Notes: generated from the sequence alone by a model not told the origin. DNA of 64,000 nucleotides from Zanthoxylum bungeanum (GCA_019454045.1 SKCR01006519.1:62001-126000), one strand, 5' to 3'; shown: positions 25,101-37,671, counted from the first letter of the stretch. Numbers and translations: made by a program.

Positions 25101-25785
25101 AAATTTACAAAGTTTTAAGTTAAATTTGTACATGTTTGTCTTTGTTTATCAGTTCTCAGCGAAGCGAGTGTGATAAAAATACCCAGAAGACAATGATAGC
25201 AGTTGATTCTGTAACAGCAAAGGAACTGAGTACATACAGAAACTTATCACAGAAAAATAAGACGTTTTTATTAACTAGAGATTATTACTTCCTTTAAAAC
25301 CTTAGTCCTAACTGCAAAAACCCGGTGTTACAAACCCATCGGGTAGAATAATCCCATACCAAATCATTGGGGCCAGGCGGTCGTTGATATGGGCAGTTTT
25401 TTCTGCCCATTCTTGTGAATTTTCGCAGCCAAATTCGACCGTTGACCACGAGTCAATGGCCGTTGACCGCCTCCGATTTCAAAATTAAGAATGAATCAGC
25501 ACTGATTTTGAGGTTTTCTTACCATTTCTATGCTTAATTTCTTCTTAATTACACAATTTTTCATAAATCCCCAAATTTTTAGAAACCCAAATTTTATAAT
25601 TAATTTCTTCCATTGTTCTTGTTTTTCATCAAATTGAACTTTTAAAATGCTTACCCATCACTCAAATAATATTTTCCTAACATAAATTTGTCCAAATTCC
25701 ACCAAATCTTAACCCTAATTTTAGAAATCTCTAATTTCAAGGAATTTCCTGGGCTCCGCCTAGGCGCCGACTAGCACCTATCACA
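22131..25785. other. Intergenic or 3'-UTR intron region
   Basis: No intact gene. A possible 3'-UTR intron of the upstream gene would run from the donor at 22135 to an acceptor at about 24991-24994 (tggtacag), with a purine-rich possible UTR exon at 24995-25140. A possible degenerate coding fragment on the minus strand is listed separately. The remainder looks unique or anciently repetitive. Confidence 0.4.
23515..23840 (-). pseudogene. Possible degenerate coding fragment
   Basis: Read on the minus strand from about 23840, one frame gives a lysine/serine-rich stretch (AFHMKKKSRSSYTKAN and onward). After an apparent one-base shift near 23680 another frame stays open with coding-like content, for example DNYEAILAVRGSVELTLTDQ and FLGKYSELNEVYAWRN. 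It has no start, no recognisable domain, and needs a frameshift. It may be a decayed exon or retro-pseudogene; I cannot name the family. Confidence 0.25.
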
Positions 25786-25793
25786 TTTTAGAA

Positions 25794-25989
25794 TAAGGGT
25801 GGCAACGGGCCGGGGCCGGGCTTTTTTTGGGCCCGAATTTAAAAAAAAAAATTAAAAAAATTAAAAACATATAAATATAAAATACATTTACACTATATAC
25901 AAAGACAATTTATAAATAAATCACAAGTTTCATTGATAAATTAATAATTTAAATGCTAAAAACAAATAAAAATGATACAAACATATTAA

Positions 25990-26035
<46 letters not shown>

Positions 26036-26116
26036 ATATATGTTTTTTTTTTAAATTTTGGCCCGGCTTTTTCAATCCCGGGCCGGGTCGAGCTTAGGGC
26101 TTTTCTGCCACCCCTA
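25794..26116. mobile_element. hAT-type MITE with 8-bp TSD ttttagaa
   Basis: The ends are TAAGGGTGGCA and TGCCACCCCTA (terminal inverted repeats with one mismatch). The 8-bp target duplication ttttagaa is perfect (25786-25793 and 26117-26124), the hAT length. The inner arms have GGGCCGGGGCCGGGC and GGCCCGGC/GGGCCGGG blocks, and the centre is AT-rich with a TA microsatellite at about 25990-26036. No coding capacity. It lies inside an older repeat with gcctaggcgcc words (25757-25770). Confidence 0.85.
25990..26036. repeat. (TA)n microsatellite within the MITE
   Basis: Two TA runs of about 20 bases each, separated by a TT step. Confidence 0.85.
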
Positions 26117-26124
26117 TTTTAGAA

Positions 26125-28092
26125 CCTTACCTATTTCGTTGTGTTTCATTTTGTTTACTTTTGATTGATGATTTTATGTATTAATTTATATGAATTTGTT
26201 TTGGATGATTTATTTTGATGCTTTTAGATTTTTTCGTGTTCGGATTGAGGTTGTTGCCTAAAGTGCCTCGAGGCTACTCGCCTCACCTCACATGGGTGGA
26301 TCGCTCGCAACCGATACCGAGTTTTCGAACCTTAACGAAGAGATATCCAATCTTCGTTGAATTTATCGTTACTCAGCAGATACACAATTATTTAGTGAAA
26401 TATGATGCATATGTGCAATCAAGAAATATTCGTGCATTTTTTCTAGATCAGACGGAGGAATTGAAGTCTCATTCATATTACTATTATTATATTATTATGA
26501 ATGAGATAAATAAATCAAAGATGTGGTTATGTTGTTACTCAAATTTGGACATAAATGGTGTAAATTCCAAGAAGCTGTTTGATGGAAATCGAGACATACT
26601 TTCCGATTATGAGGTTAATCAATATTTTCTGTTGATTTGATTTGATGCAGGAGGAAATTCATCTCATGGACAATTGAGTGGCGATTTCACTCAAACAGAT
26701 GTTGTTTTAGTCCACCATGGCCATGGGTCACTGAAGCTATATATTGTGTAACACATTAGTTCAATTTCTCTTTCAGCTATCTGTTTCGTTTTCATGTTTG
26801 ACTGCATTATTTTCTGATCATTAAAAAGTGTTTTGTCAGAAAAAATAAATATTCTCTATTACTATTTGAATAGAATTTACAATTATTATAAAACTTGTGT
26901 AAAAAAAGTTCACACACTAACTATACTCTCTATCAAGCTCTCTTGCCTCGGAAACTCTCTATCAAGCTCTCTTACAATTACACGTCCAACTGGATACTAC
27001 AATTTTCCTCCCTTGGCACAGCTATGATTTTGAGGCTGTTAAAGATTCACCTATTCCTCATAAATGACTGCTCAAGGATCCTGTCAGCAATGACCACGAG
27101 AGCCCAAAAGGTGTACCCTTCAGGGAGGAGGACATAGAAGAAGACATTAGGGCTTCAGATCCTACAGTTTTAGATCTTATGAAAAGTCCAGTGCCCCTAA
27201 TGCCTTGTGAATAAGGGATTTCTTGGAAAGTAACAAATAAACTGGAATGGATTTCGATTAGGATTTGAGATATTTTTTTGTCCCGAATATAAAATCAAAT
27301 CGAGATTCGAGACGAGTTTTCATTTCATATCCTAAATTTTAATCTAAAAAAATCTTGAATCTCGATAGAATTTGAGATCCCAAATCATTTAGTATGAGAT
27401 TTGAATGAAAAATCATCCTGATTTAAAAATCGATACGAGATTTGAGATGATTTTTCGTCTCAAACCATTCAATTCAAGATTTAGATAAAAAAAAAAAAAA
27501 AAAAAAAACTTCTTAGTTCAAAAATCAATACAAAATTGAAGATTATTTTTTATCTCGAAGAAAAAACTAAGTCATGATTTATGATGAGTTTTCAACTCAA
27601 ATCTTGAATTTTGGCCTAAGAACCTTAAAATTCGATTGAGATTTAGGATTCCAAATCATTCATCAAATAAAAAATATTATAATTCAAAAATCGATACGGG
27701 ATTTTGACCAAAATTGGCTACTTTACTATGTATTTCTAAATTCTAATATCAAGGGTAAATAATAGATCATCGTATTGAAAATTTTGAAATATGTTGAAAA
27801 CAATCTCTTGCTAAGCCAAAATTAACCCTACTCATCAAAGCAACATGCCGGGGCAGAATAGGTATTTTGATTACTTAATATGAGACAAAACTACAAACTT
27901 CTGATTGCCAAGCACAATCTTGATGAAAGTAGTTTCGGCTTGCAGCGTGGATCAAAAGGAGCCATAGACAGACAGACAGGGGACTCTCTCAGAAACCATC
28001 CCTTCTTCAGGCTTGGCTCTCACTCAATCTTTTTACTAAATATTAAAACCGATTACAAAAACCCTTTTAAGCATTAACCAGCGAATCCTTTA
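26125..28092. other. Intergenic region upstream of NDC1
   Basis: Mostly AT-rich. 27250-27720 is a field of diverged GAGAT/ATCTC-containing repeats with an A-tract at about 27488. The promoter and 5' UTR of NDC1 should lie at about 27800-28092, but I see no clear TATA box. The 141-aa frame at 26215-26640 has no recognisable similarity and I do not call it a gene. Confidence 0.4.
27077..27214 (+). pseudogene. Possible orphan last exon (45 codons plus stop)
   Basis: A short open stretch after an AG (tgctcaag) reads DPVSNDHESPKGVPFREEDI, then an acidic continuation ending LMKSPVPLMPCE and a TAA stop. The codon use and acidic, proline-containing sequence look more like a conserved C-terminus than the surroundings do. 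No upstream exon is recognisable, and I cannot name a family. Confidence 0.3.
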
Positions 28093-31000
28093 ATGGCCTC
28101 CATTACTTTGTCTGCTTCAGCTGCACTGTTACCTTTCAAACGTATGTTTTGTTTCTTTCTCTTGCTGCATATGAAATTAATTTTTTTTTTTTTTTTTTTT
28201 AATTGTTGAGAAATTATCAATTATATGCTTAATTTTTGATACGTTATCAAAAATATATAAATACTGACATTTTGTTGAATCAGTCCACCCAAAGATTGCG
28301 AAGTGTATCAAAAGTGTAGAACGTCTACTTATTTTGTATAAAATGTATATCTAATGTTTGACACGTTTTAATAGTATACCTCAATTTGATATATTTTGTA
28401 ATTTTTCAATGGACAGATGAATAAAATTACAGAATTTCATATGCTTAATTTTTGATACGTTATCAAAAATATATAAATACTGAAACTTTGTTCAATCAGT
28501 CCACCCGAAGATTGTAAAGTGTATCAAAAGGGTAGAACGTCTACTTATTTGGTATAAAATATATATCTAATGTTTGACATGTTTTAATCGTATACCTCAA
28601 TTTGATATATTTTCTAATTTTTGAATGGATTTGTAACTTTCGAATGGACAGATGAATAAAATTATAGAATTTGTGTATTTTTGATAATGTGGAATATAAT
28701 TCATAATTTCCCTTTTCCTTTTTTAAATTTGTCAAAGGAAACTTGGGCGCGTCGAGGAATTGGAATAAGCTGTTTCATTGTTCTTCAAAAAGTTACTCGT
28801 TATTTACATCATCTCCGAAGAATGGATTTCGTGTTGTTGCTTCGAGCTCATCAGCTAGAAATGTAGATTCGGTAGAGACATTTGAAGATGAAACAGCAGC
28901 TTCTCGAACGTACATGTGGCCTGATAAGAAGGTTAAACTGTTAAAGTCTCGTGTTTAGTAATTCTTAATCATTATTAATACCAAACTGATGCATTTGATG
29001 TGTTTTCCCAATCCCGTATTACAGCATTAAAATCTTAAACAACGAGGGCATTTATTAGAAGTAAGCATAGTCATTCTTCCATCTAAGTTTAGTAGAAGCC
29101 AATGCAAAATTTGTACATGCTAATCTTTCTTTTGTTTCTGGTCTTTAATAATATGAATATAAGAGAAACACGACTAAGATGGTTCGGGCATGTACAATGT
29201 TGACCTTTTAAGTTCTCTGGTGAGAAAAGAATAGTCAAGCGAGGTCAAGGAATACTAAATACCTAAGTTTAATAGGATAGAAACGATAAAGAGAGACATA
29301 TTTTACTGAGCTTATGACGTCAAATGATCCATGTAGCCAATTCCACCTAGTGGAAAAAGGCTTTTGTTTGGTTTGATTTGGTTTACTATTAAACTTTCAG
29401 ATTAACATAGAAAAGGGTTATCCTGTTTTATTTTGTTTTTCTTTTGAAATTTTATTTTATTTCTTTATTTATTTTAAACAGATATGGAATTAACCATAGG
29501 AGCTAAACCATTGGAGGTTATGCAAACTTACGCTTTAAATAATTACATATGGATTGAGTGTGCTGTATAACATCAGAAAATATAGAAATTTGTAATTTTA
29601 TTTTCTCTTGATAAAATAATTGTCTTTTTGTTTTCTTTTAATTTAGGCAATAAGAAGATAATCCTTATGTTTCATTTTCTCCTTTTGAAGAAACAAAATT
29701 ACAATACTGCATTGTTAAATTAATGTTGAATTTTGAGTTAGTTCTCTTTTACTTTTATAGTCCCTTCCTTATGGCTTGACTCTTGAGTATATGGCACTAT
29801 TTCCTCTTGCTGATAGATCGATTTGCAATTTTGGTTCTTATGGACCATTGATATTGACTGACAGCAACAATTTCCTATTACAGAAGCCAAGGATTTGTAT
29901 TTTAGGTGGTGGCTTTGGAGGCTTGTATACTGCTTTAAGACTAGAATCACTTGTATGGCAAGAAGACAAAAAGCCACAAGTAAGTTGTAATTAATGTTGT
30001 TGTTTGTGGTTGATGTTATTTTTCTGTTTCACCTATTGCTAGAGTATTGGTACATTTCTCCCATGTAGCATAGAAGCTACAACTGCTGATGAAAAGCTAG
30101 AAGCAAGTGTTTCTTTAATTGTTAAATTTAGAGTATTTCTCTGTAGTGTCTTCCTTTAAAACTTCTGGTCAATCAATGAATGCGATTATGCGAAGATAGG
30201 AAAAGTAGAAGATTGAAATATTTGCATGCTAAAATCAAGCAAAACTAGCAACATATCTAATATCTTAATGTTGGTTCCTTTAATCTGGCAGTCTAGGATA
30301 CCCAGTACCCCTCAAAATTGAATAGAAGCCTAAAATTGAAGACCTTTATTGAAGGAGGGTTAGAAACCGCTAAATTTTTTATGAACCAAAATAGAGCCAC
30401 CTTAGCTAATTGGCTTAATCAAATATGGCAGCCATTCAAATGGTTGTGACACCAATTTGGTCAGCACAGAAACATTAGAATCCCTTGGAAGGCAATATCA
30501 AGAGATATTCGTTTTCTGGAAAGATAATTGGGCAGGAGAGTTTTATTTGTCCAAGTGTTTCCCTCATGCATATTGTATAATCCCTTCCCATTATTTCATT
30601 TGGCATTGGAATTTCAAATGAAATTTGAGCAAATGTATCGAGAATTAATCTTGGTTAGCATGTACTAAATCCAAATAATTTGCTTTAAGCGGTCCATTTA
30701 CAGAAAAATTTATCGTAAAAATTAATTCTTTCAACGTTTCTCATATCCTGAGAATCGAAGCAGAATAACTCAATGATTTTTCACACACTGATGATTTCTG
30801 ATTAGTTCATATACAATTCATCATTCAAATCCTATTGTAACACAATTAATTTTCATTGAATGTGTGGGACCAGGTACTTCTTGTTGATCAGTCCGACCGT
30901 TTTGTTTTCAAGCCAATGTTGTATGAGCTTCTCTCTGGAGGTCTGATGTTCTAAGAGTTATGTTGAGATTTCCTTCTTGTTGCTATTTGCTAATAATGAT

Positions 31001-34000
31001 TTAGCTAAATGTTCTTATCAAATTAGAAATATTTTGCATGGCTGTCAAATAAATAAATAAATAAATATGATTAGTGCATCTTGTGCAGAAGTAGATGCAT
31101 GGGAGATAGCTCCTCGTTTTTCAGATTTGCTTGCAAATACTGGTGTGCAGTTTTTCAAAGACAGGGTAAAACTCTTACGTCCTTCTGACCATTTGGGCGT
31201 AAACGGGCCAATGACATGTACCTGCGGAGGAACTGTTCTGCTTGAGAGTGGCCTCGTCATTGAGTATGACTGGTATAGTTTGATCTAGCTCTCTTGTTAT
31301 AATAAGAATAAGAATAATAATAAAATTAAACAGTTCTAGTTTCTCATCAGGCCTTGGCTGATGTCTGGTCTGTCACAATATACTTTATTTGTCCACATAA
31401 ATATGTTAAAGGATAGGTGTCAGAATGTACTGAGATTAGTATGTCTGCTTACGGAAGTATTGGTGGAAAGTTAAATAACTCTTTGCTTGATATGTCTATT
31501 ATGCATGGTTCCTTTTCTTTAGACTTTTAAGCATATCAACTATCTTGTTTTGCATTTACTTCTAAGCATATCAATTATTTTGTTTTGCATTTTGAGTAAA
31601 TTAAGAACCCCTTACTAATTTACTTTCTTTCCCTGGGCAGCCAGGCTGGTTCTTTCTTTGGGAGCTGAACCTAAACTTGATGTTGTACCGGGTGCTTCTG
31701 AGTTTGCGTTTCCATTCTCCACTCTGGAGGATGCCTCTGTAAGAGTTTGACTGCATAAAATACATTCCTTCTATCGTGTCATGGGCAGACAGATCTGGTT
31801 TCTCAATAACTGTAATCAATTCATTTTTATCTGCCTGTCCATGTTGGTATTTGATGCAGAGAGTTGATAGAAAGTTGAGTGCATTGGAGCGGAGGAGCTT
31901 TGGTAAGGACTCTTTGATTCGCGTGGCTGTTGTTGGCTGTGGTTACTCTGGAGTTGAATTAGCTGCAACAGTATCAGAGAGACTAGGAGATAAAGGAATA
32001 GTACAAGCGATTAACGTAGAAACTACCATCTGCCCAACTGGCCCCACAGGCAATAGAGAAGCTGCCTTGGAAGTAAGAAATCTATATGCTGGCTCATGAA
32101 CAGTTGTTGGTTAATATTTTTGTTGGCCTTTATATGCATTCTTGTTTTACTATAGCACGCGGTCTCCTTTTTCCCCCCATCTCCAATTAAAATATTCTCG
32201 AATGCATGCTCCTTAATAAGTAAATATATTTATTATAGATATGGTAGGTACCCTCTAGAAGCAGCTGATTTCAAGAACAAAGGGTCCTACTAAATGCAGT
32301 TAGTTTATATATTTTTAAAATGCGAAGATGGTTAATTTCATCTAGGTCCTCTTCTAGTTTTCATTAACATCAACTAAATGCCCCATGTTTTCAAAAGTCA
32401 TTATCAATCTCCATTGATGTTAGTTTCAACTGCTAAATTAACAGTTGGATTTCTGGTGAAATTGATGTAGTGGAACTGAGTACAGTTTGGTTTCCAACAA
32501 CGTCAGCTTTTCTGGTGAGTCCGAAGACTCGAAATGGATACCTAGTTGATATTGACAGACAAAAATATCCGTATAAAAATGAGAGAAAGCATCAGTGTCA
32601 AGAGAATCACAAGCATAAGGATTTGTATACTGGCTGTTGGTTTTTGTTGTCTGTCTATGTTGGTCCAATTCTTTTTCTTAAAAGATAAAATAATGAAAGA
32701 AGGAAAATAATAACTATTGTAAATTTTATCAAAATGTTTGAACACAATTAGGTTTTCCCTTTATTTCTTAGTTTTGCAAGGAAGCCAGGAAGGTGCTGAA
32801 GACTATGCTAGTGAGAGTTTTGGTTTTATGGAAGGTTGTCTGCATCTTTAGTGAAAGCCATATGAAATGTTCATTTTAGCACTTCTCACTTAACAAGAAC
32901 ACTGCGTTTCAACAGGAGGCATGTGACAATTTTGTCATTAACTCAGCTCACAGGATCCCTATGTGTTTAACCCCTGTGACATTTGAGTAAATTTATAATA
33001 TTCTCGTCAATGTGTGTCCTACTCTTTATGCAGTATTCCCGTAATTTTTTCCTGTTAATATTTTGAAAAGTTAGGTTCGTAGATTCTTTTAAACGACATG
33101 TCTAAACACCTCATGGCATCTTGTCTCGTGCTTTCACCTTTTACTTAAGGGAAGTCGATTTTAAAATGTAATCACTCTTGTTAATCTATATGTTGTTTGC
33201 TACCGATTCCAGGTTCTTTCTGCCAGGAAAGTTCAACTTCTTTTGGGTTATTTTGTCCGTTGTATAAGGAGATTGGGTGAGATTGAAGCTTCGGCGAAGC
33301 AGACAGAGAGTGTAGTAGTTCCGGACATTGCAGCGGAGGAAAATTCTGAGAAGTATATACTGGAACTTCAACCTGCTATAAAGGGATTAGAAAGTCAAAT
33401 TCTTGAAGCAGACCTCGTTCTGTGGACTGTGGGATCCAAACCTCTTCTTCCTCATGTGGAGCCACCTTATAACAGAACTCACCAACTTCCCCTAACTGCT
33501 CGAGGACAAGCAGAAACAGATGAAACTCTACGTGTTAAGGGCCATCCTCGAATATTTGCTCTTGGCGACTCTTCTGCTCTACGAGATTCAAGTGGAAGGC
33601 TTCTTCCAGCGACTGCGCAGGTATAATGCTCCCAATTCAACTTCATTTATGAACTTGTTATGCCTTGATGATGACCTGGGACACTTGGGGTGTCTGCTCA
33701 TTTCTCTTCACAGGTTGCCTTTCAGCAGGCTGACTTCACTGGTTGGAATCTGTGGGCAGCAATCAATGATCGTCCATTATTACCGTTCAGGTTGGCATCC
33801 AAGGATTTTCCTTTAATTAGTGACCTTATACTCAAGTTTATTTTGTAATAACTAATGAAATTGCTTAACTTGTACAAGATATAACTGGTAACCATCACTA
33901 ACATGGAACTGCATGCTTTGGAACTTTAATGTGACATTGGAAGATTTTTGATACTACCTTCTCTTGAGTTCTTATCTCCGCCAAACATTTTCCCGGTTGG

Positions 34001-34432
34001 ATGCTGCCTATTTTAGCTAGATGTGATTATAACGACTGCTTGCATCTTTCATAAATAACTTGCACTAAATGGATCCCCATAACCTCGCCTATCCATTTTC
34101 AGGTTTCAAAATCTAGGAGAGATGATGACACTGGGTAGAAACGATGCTGCAATTTCACCAAGTTTCATTGAGGGGGTAACATTAGACGGTCCTATTGGTC
34201 ATAGTGGTAATTTTTCCATTTCCTCATAAATTTTGCTCGTCTTTCTCCTCTTTGGCATTATATCCTTAGCAATGAATTTTCACTTATTGCAGCGAGGAAA
34301 TTAGCATACTTGATCAGATTACCAACAGACGAGCATCGGCTTAAAGTTGGAATCAGCTGGCTCACCAAGTCTGCCATTGATTCAGTTGCTTTATTCCAGA
34401 GCACCTTAACAAAGGTTTTATCAGGCTCGTAG
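28093..34432 (+). CDS. NDC1: Type II NAD(P)H dehydrogenase C1 (NDC1), 541 aa, 11 exons
   Basis: Exons: 28093-28141, 28738-28931, 29884-29979, 30874-30940, 31089-31272, 31645-31738, 31860-32072, 33213-33620, 33714-33790, 34103-34206, 34293-34432. All introns are GT-AG and all phases join. The product is a single-polypeptide flavoenzyme that passes electrons from NAD(P)H to quinone; the plant C1 type is known in plastid plastoglobules (plastoquinone and vitamin K metabolism) and also in mitochondria. Seen in the sequence: a Ser-rich N-terminal transit-like region (about 1-60); FAD-binding ILGGGFGGLY (about 87-96); a second Rossmann motif VAVVGCGYSGVELA (about 250-263) for NAD(P)H; RIFALGDS (about 412-419); and the quinone-site motif AQVAFQ (about 434-439). 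Length is close to the family norm (about 520). The C-terminus ends LTKVLSGS. It looks intact and functional. Confidence 0.95.
28223..28675. repeat. Tandem duplication in NDC1 intron 1, 216-bp period
   Basis: The block starting atatgcttaatttttgatacg occurs at 28223 and again at 28439. The two copies match over nearly their whole length, with a small extra insert in the second. They lie wholly inside intron 1 and add no splice-site problem. Confidence 0.85.
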
Positions 34433-35114
34433 ATTTTCTGTCTCGATGGTAAGACTATAGTACATGCCTTTGTTATATAATCGTTACCAATTTTATCTTT
34501 GGTTCATCGAGACGACTCGAGCTATAGCCACTAGCTTAGGTGATATTTTCTTTTTCATATTCTTGTGAAGCTAGTTTGTCTAAATTCATGCATGAGTAGC
34601 TAATATGAGCTCAAATGTCATTTATGCTTTACATTCACTAGAGATCATAGGGAAATAATCATTATTTTCATCTGATAAATAGCGTAAGTATTGTTTACCA
34701 CGAAAACTTTGAATTCGTTCTCTTTTTCATAGATAGTTTGAAAATTATTCAATTTTCCACCTGATATATGGAACAGTATACAAATTATCCTTTTTATTTA
34801 GAGAAAATTATTCGTTTTCCATCTCATGAAAGTATAAAAGTTAACACATTTGAAATTTCAGGTGGAAAAGGAATGATTTCAAAGTTACAAATGGTATTTA
34901 CGTTATTTATCAGATAAAAAAATGATAATTTCCCGAGATTATATAATGGCTTAATGAAAAATCTGCTTTACAATTGAAAAAAATGAAATTAAAATTCTTT
35001 ATCACTAGTATTTTCTTCCAATAATATGGACTTATTTATGATACTTCTAAAAATAAATTGCTAATCTATACTTTAGTTTTGAACAAATTTAACTTGTTGG
35101 TTTTTGAGGTAACA
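34433..35114. other. NDC1 3' UTR and AT-rich spacer
   Basis: Presumed 3' UTR in the first few hundred bases, then AT-rich DNA with no gene seen. Confidence 0.5.
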
Positions 35115-35131
35115 AGTAATTGTCTAACGGT

Positions 35132-35300
35132 CCCCAAGTGGCGTGGCTTGGTGGTGAAGGGCTCAGGATTTCACTTTGAGGTTCTGGGTTCGAATCCAGG
35201 GAGTGCGTTTCTTGTAAGAGCCTGGGATAGCCGGGGGTTTTACCTGTTCCGCTAAGCTCGGAAGGAGGGTTTGGCGGCGGGGTTTCCAAAAAAAAAAAAA
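35132..35300 (+). mobile_element. tRNA-derived SINE (family 1), 17-bp TSD
   Basis: Flanked by a perfect 17-bp target duplication agtaattgtctaacggt (35115-35131 and 35301-35317). The 5' part has Pol III box A-like (gtggcttggtggtgaag) and box B-like (gggttcgaatcc) words, the body includes the phrase cttgtaagagcctggga, and it ends in an A-tail. The overlapping small ORFs are chance. Confidence 0.9.
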
Positions 35301-35317
35301 AGTAATTGTCTAACGGT

Positions 35318-36665
35318 TATACATATCCGACTGAGCAATTATATGAATAATTTGAATTTTCTTGTCTCTAATAATTAGTTTTTAATACGTACTAATCGCT
35401 CCAACGACGATTTGAGTAATCTGGGATTAATCGGAAAAAAAAAATTGAAGATTAATCGGAAATTAATCGGGAATAATAAATTTGATATTTTGCATGATTG
35501 AGAATAAAAAAATCCAAAATTTATCTTTCAAGATCTTACAAAAATCACTAAAAACATTTATTTATGATGAAAAATGCTAAACAATATAAATAGTGATTGT
35601 TTTAATATAAATAGAAAACATTATCCTTATTTAAGAAAATATAATAAGTTAAGGATATTGGTATTAATATCTAGGTAATAATTCATTTAAATTGAAACAT
35701 ATTCTCATAAATTTTCATCGTTTCTAATTAAATTTTCTGACACAAAATCATCCATCGAAATCCTAAAAATTTGAAAATTTGGAAATTAGAATAAAAAATT
35801 AAATAAGATAATTTTTTAGAAATAAAAAATATGTCGATTAATTATTCAAAATCGATCGGATCAAATTAAATCTTCAAACTCGATTAGTTAAAACACATAA
35901 AATCAATCATTGTGTTGACTTTATCTTATATCTCTAAATAAACTTTGATTATCTATTGTTATTTTAATTTATTTTTTATTGGGTTGGTTTTGCATAATAG
36001 ACTAAATTTTTGAAATACCTAATCTTGCCTAGCTAAACTTTGAAATACATCTCAAGGATGGAAGATTAATGGTTGAACAATAACTAACAATAACTTAAAA
36101 TTTTGGTACTCATTATTATTAAAATTTTAAAATATCTTGAATTATATTATTATTATTATTATTTAAACTTGTCAATTTTTTTTTAAATAAATGGGTGAAT
36201 TAAGTATATATTTTTTTTAAAAATAAAATAAAATGAGACAATTATGCAAAAGAGTAGTTACCAATTATTTGGGGAATGGGCAACGAGTGCATTACCATCT
36301 TATCTATCTACCCCTCACACCACCGTCTGCTTAAAATTGGGAACTGAAAGCAAGTGGAACATTTAATTACTGTGGTCCACTAATCATCATAGCTCCATGA
36401 GATTTTATTACGTTAGAAATAGGTAAGTGAATAATTTTTTATATTTATTAATTGAACGGATCTAATTCTCATAGTTTTCGGATTTTATTATCACATTTTT
36501 TTTTTGGTATAATCAATAATAATCTGTTAAACAAAAGTTAATCTCTATAAAAACAATAGAAACATTTGAATTCTTTTTTTTTTTAATAACAATATAAGGA
36601 AATATATAAATTAAAACAAAAAAAAAAAAGAAGAAAAAAAAAAGAAGAGGAAGGAGCTTAATTGA
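35318..36665. other. AT-rich intergenic DNA
   Basis: No gene seen. It contains dispersed attaatcggaa words at 35400-35470 and A/T tracts at about 36500-36650. Confidence 0.5.
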
Positions 36666-36673
36666 GTTCTATA

Positions 36674-37228
36674 TAGGAGTGTGTATTAATCGGTTTTAAC
36701 CGATTAACCGAACCGTTCCAACCAATTTTTTTATAATGATTCGGTTATTGTGTTTAAATCGGTTTTTTCGGTTAAGATTTTTAATTTTTTCGATTTTTCG
36801 GTTCGGTTAAGGTTATGAGATTTGTATAACCGGACCAACCAATTAACCGATTACAAACCATAATTTGACTTTATTTATATTTTTAATTAAAACGAAATTA
36901 AAATTTTACCTTCTGCCTCTACTGAGTGTAGTTGTAGACTATTTTTTGATGAATTTAATTTTTTTCTTCTGTTGTTAAACACTTATATATTGTCTTTTTG
37001 ATGAATTTAAATTTGTATTAATGTGTTACTGCGGATTGTTATTTGTGGAGATTTTGGACTCGTTAATAACTGAAATAACCAAAACCGATCGAAAAATAAT
37101 GGTTAAGTTGGTTAATGATTATGTACCATCATATGGTTAAATCGGTTAAACATTTACTTAACCAAATAATTTCGATTTTGTTAAAAAATTAAGAATTAAG
37201 CGACCGAACCGACCGATGCACACCCCTA
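36674..37228. mobile_element. hAT-type MITE, TSD gttctata
   Basis: The ends are TAGGAGTGTG and CACACCCCTA, with inner arms rich in cggtt/aaccg (cggttttaaccgattaaccg near 36692; cgaccgaaccgaccg near 37201). The 8-bp target duplication gttctata is perfect (36666-36673 and 37229-37236). About 555 bp and no coding capacity. Confidence 0.85.
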
Positions 37229-37521
37229 GTTCTATATATAAGCCATGTATGAGATATTAGCATTTCACTGAAGTTGAAATGACAGAATAATCCCCAAATA
37301 TTAACAGAAATTAAAAAATAATAAATAGATACAAGAAGTATTGGAGTATAATATTTTACAATTATATTTTTATTTTATTATAAAGTGTTATATTTTACTA
37401 TAATAAATATTGGAAAATAACAAATGCATACAATAATTATTGAGGTATAACATTTTACTATTGCAGATAAATATAATAGCAAATTATAATTTTTTTTAAT
37501 AAAAAATATAATATTAAAATA

Positions 37522-37671
37522 TGTTAGAGTGTATGCCCTGAAACCAGTTATGGATTTAATGGTTTAAGACATAAGGTTGTAATACAGTTTATTATGTAAT
37601 TAATAAAAGGCATTTGTTATTTACAAATTCCAGTCACATAGATGCTTCCGTGCTAACCCCAAAACCTAACA
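37522..37671. mobile_element. 150-bp solo LTR, TRIM-like, TSD aaata
   Basis: It starts TGTTAG and ends CTAACA (perfect 6-bp inverted ends) with a 5-bp direct duplication aaata on both sides (37517-37521 and 37672-37676). The 5' words gagtgtatgccctgaa are like those at the start of some Copia LTRs. The size fits a TRIM/SMART-type solo LTR. The TSD is AT-only, so chance is a small possibility. Confidence 0.65.

Noticed and set aside
26215..26640. 141-aa ORF with Tyr runs
   Set aside because: AT-rich, low complexity, no recognisable domain, no splice partners; it probably overlaps an old MITE end.
29776..29994. Extended NDC1 exon 3 with an upstream in-frame ATG
   Set aside because: The upstream part has no match to the family, and the acceptor at 29883 gives the expected sequence and length.
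35132..35300. Possible tRNA gene (box A and box B words)
   Set aside because: It has a SINE body, A-tail and 17-bp target duplication; the tRNA-like head does not fold into an obvious cloverleaf.
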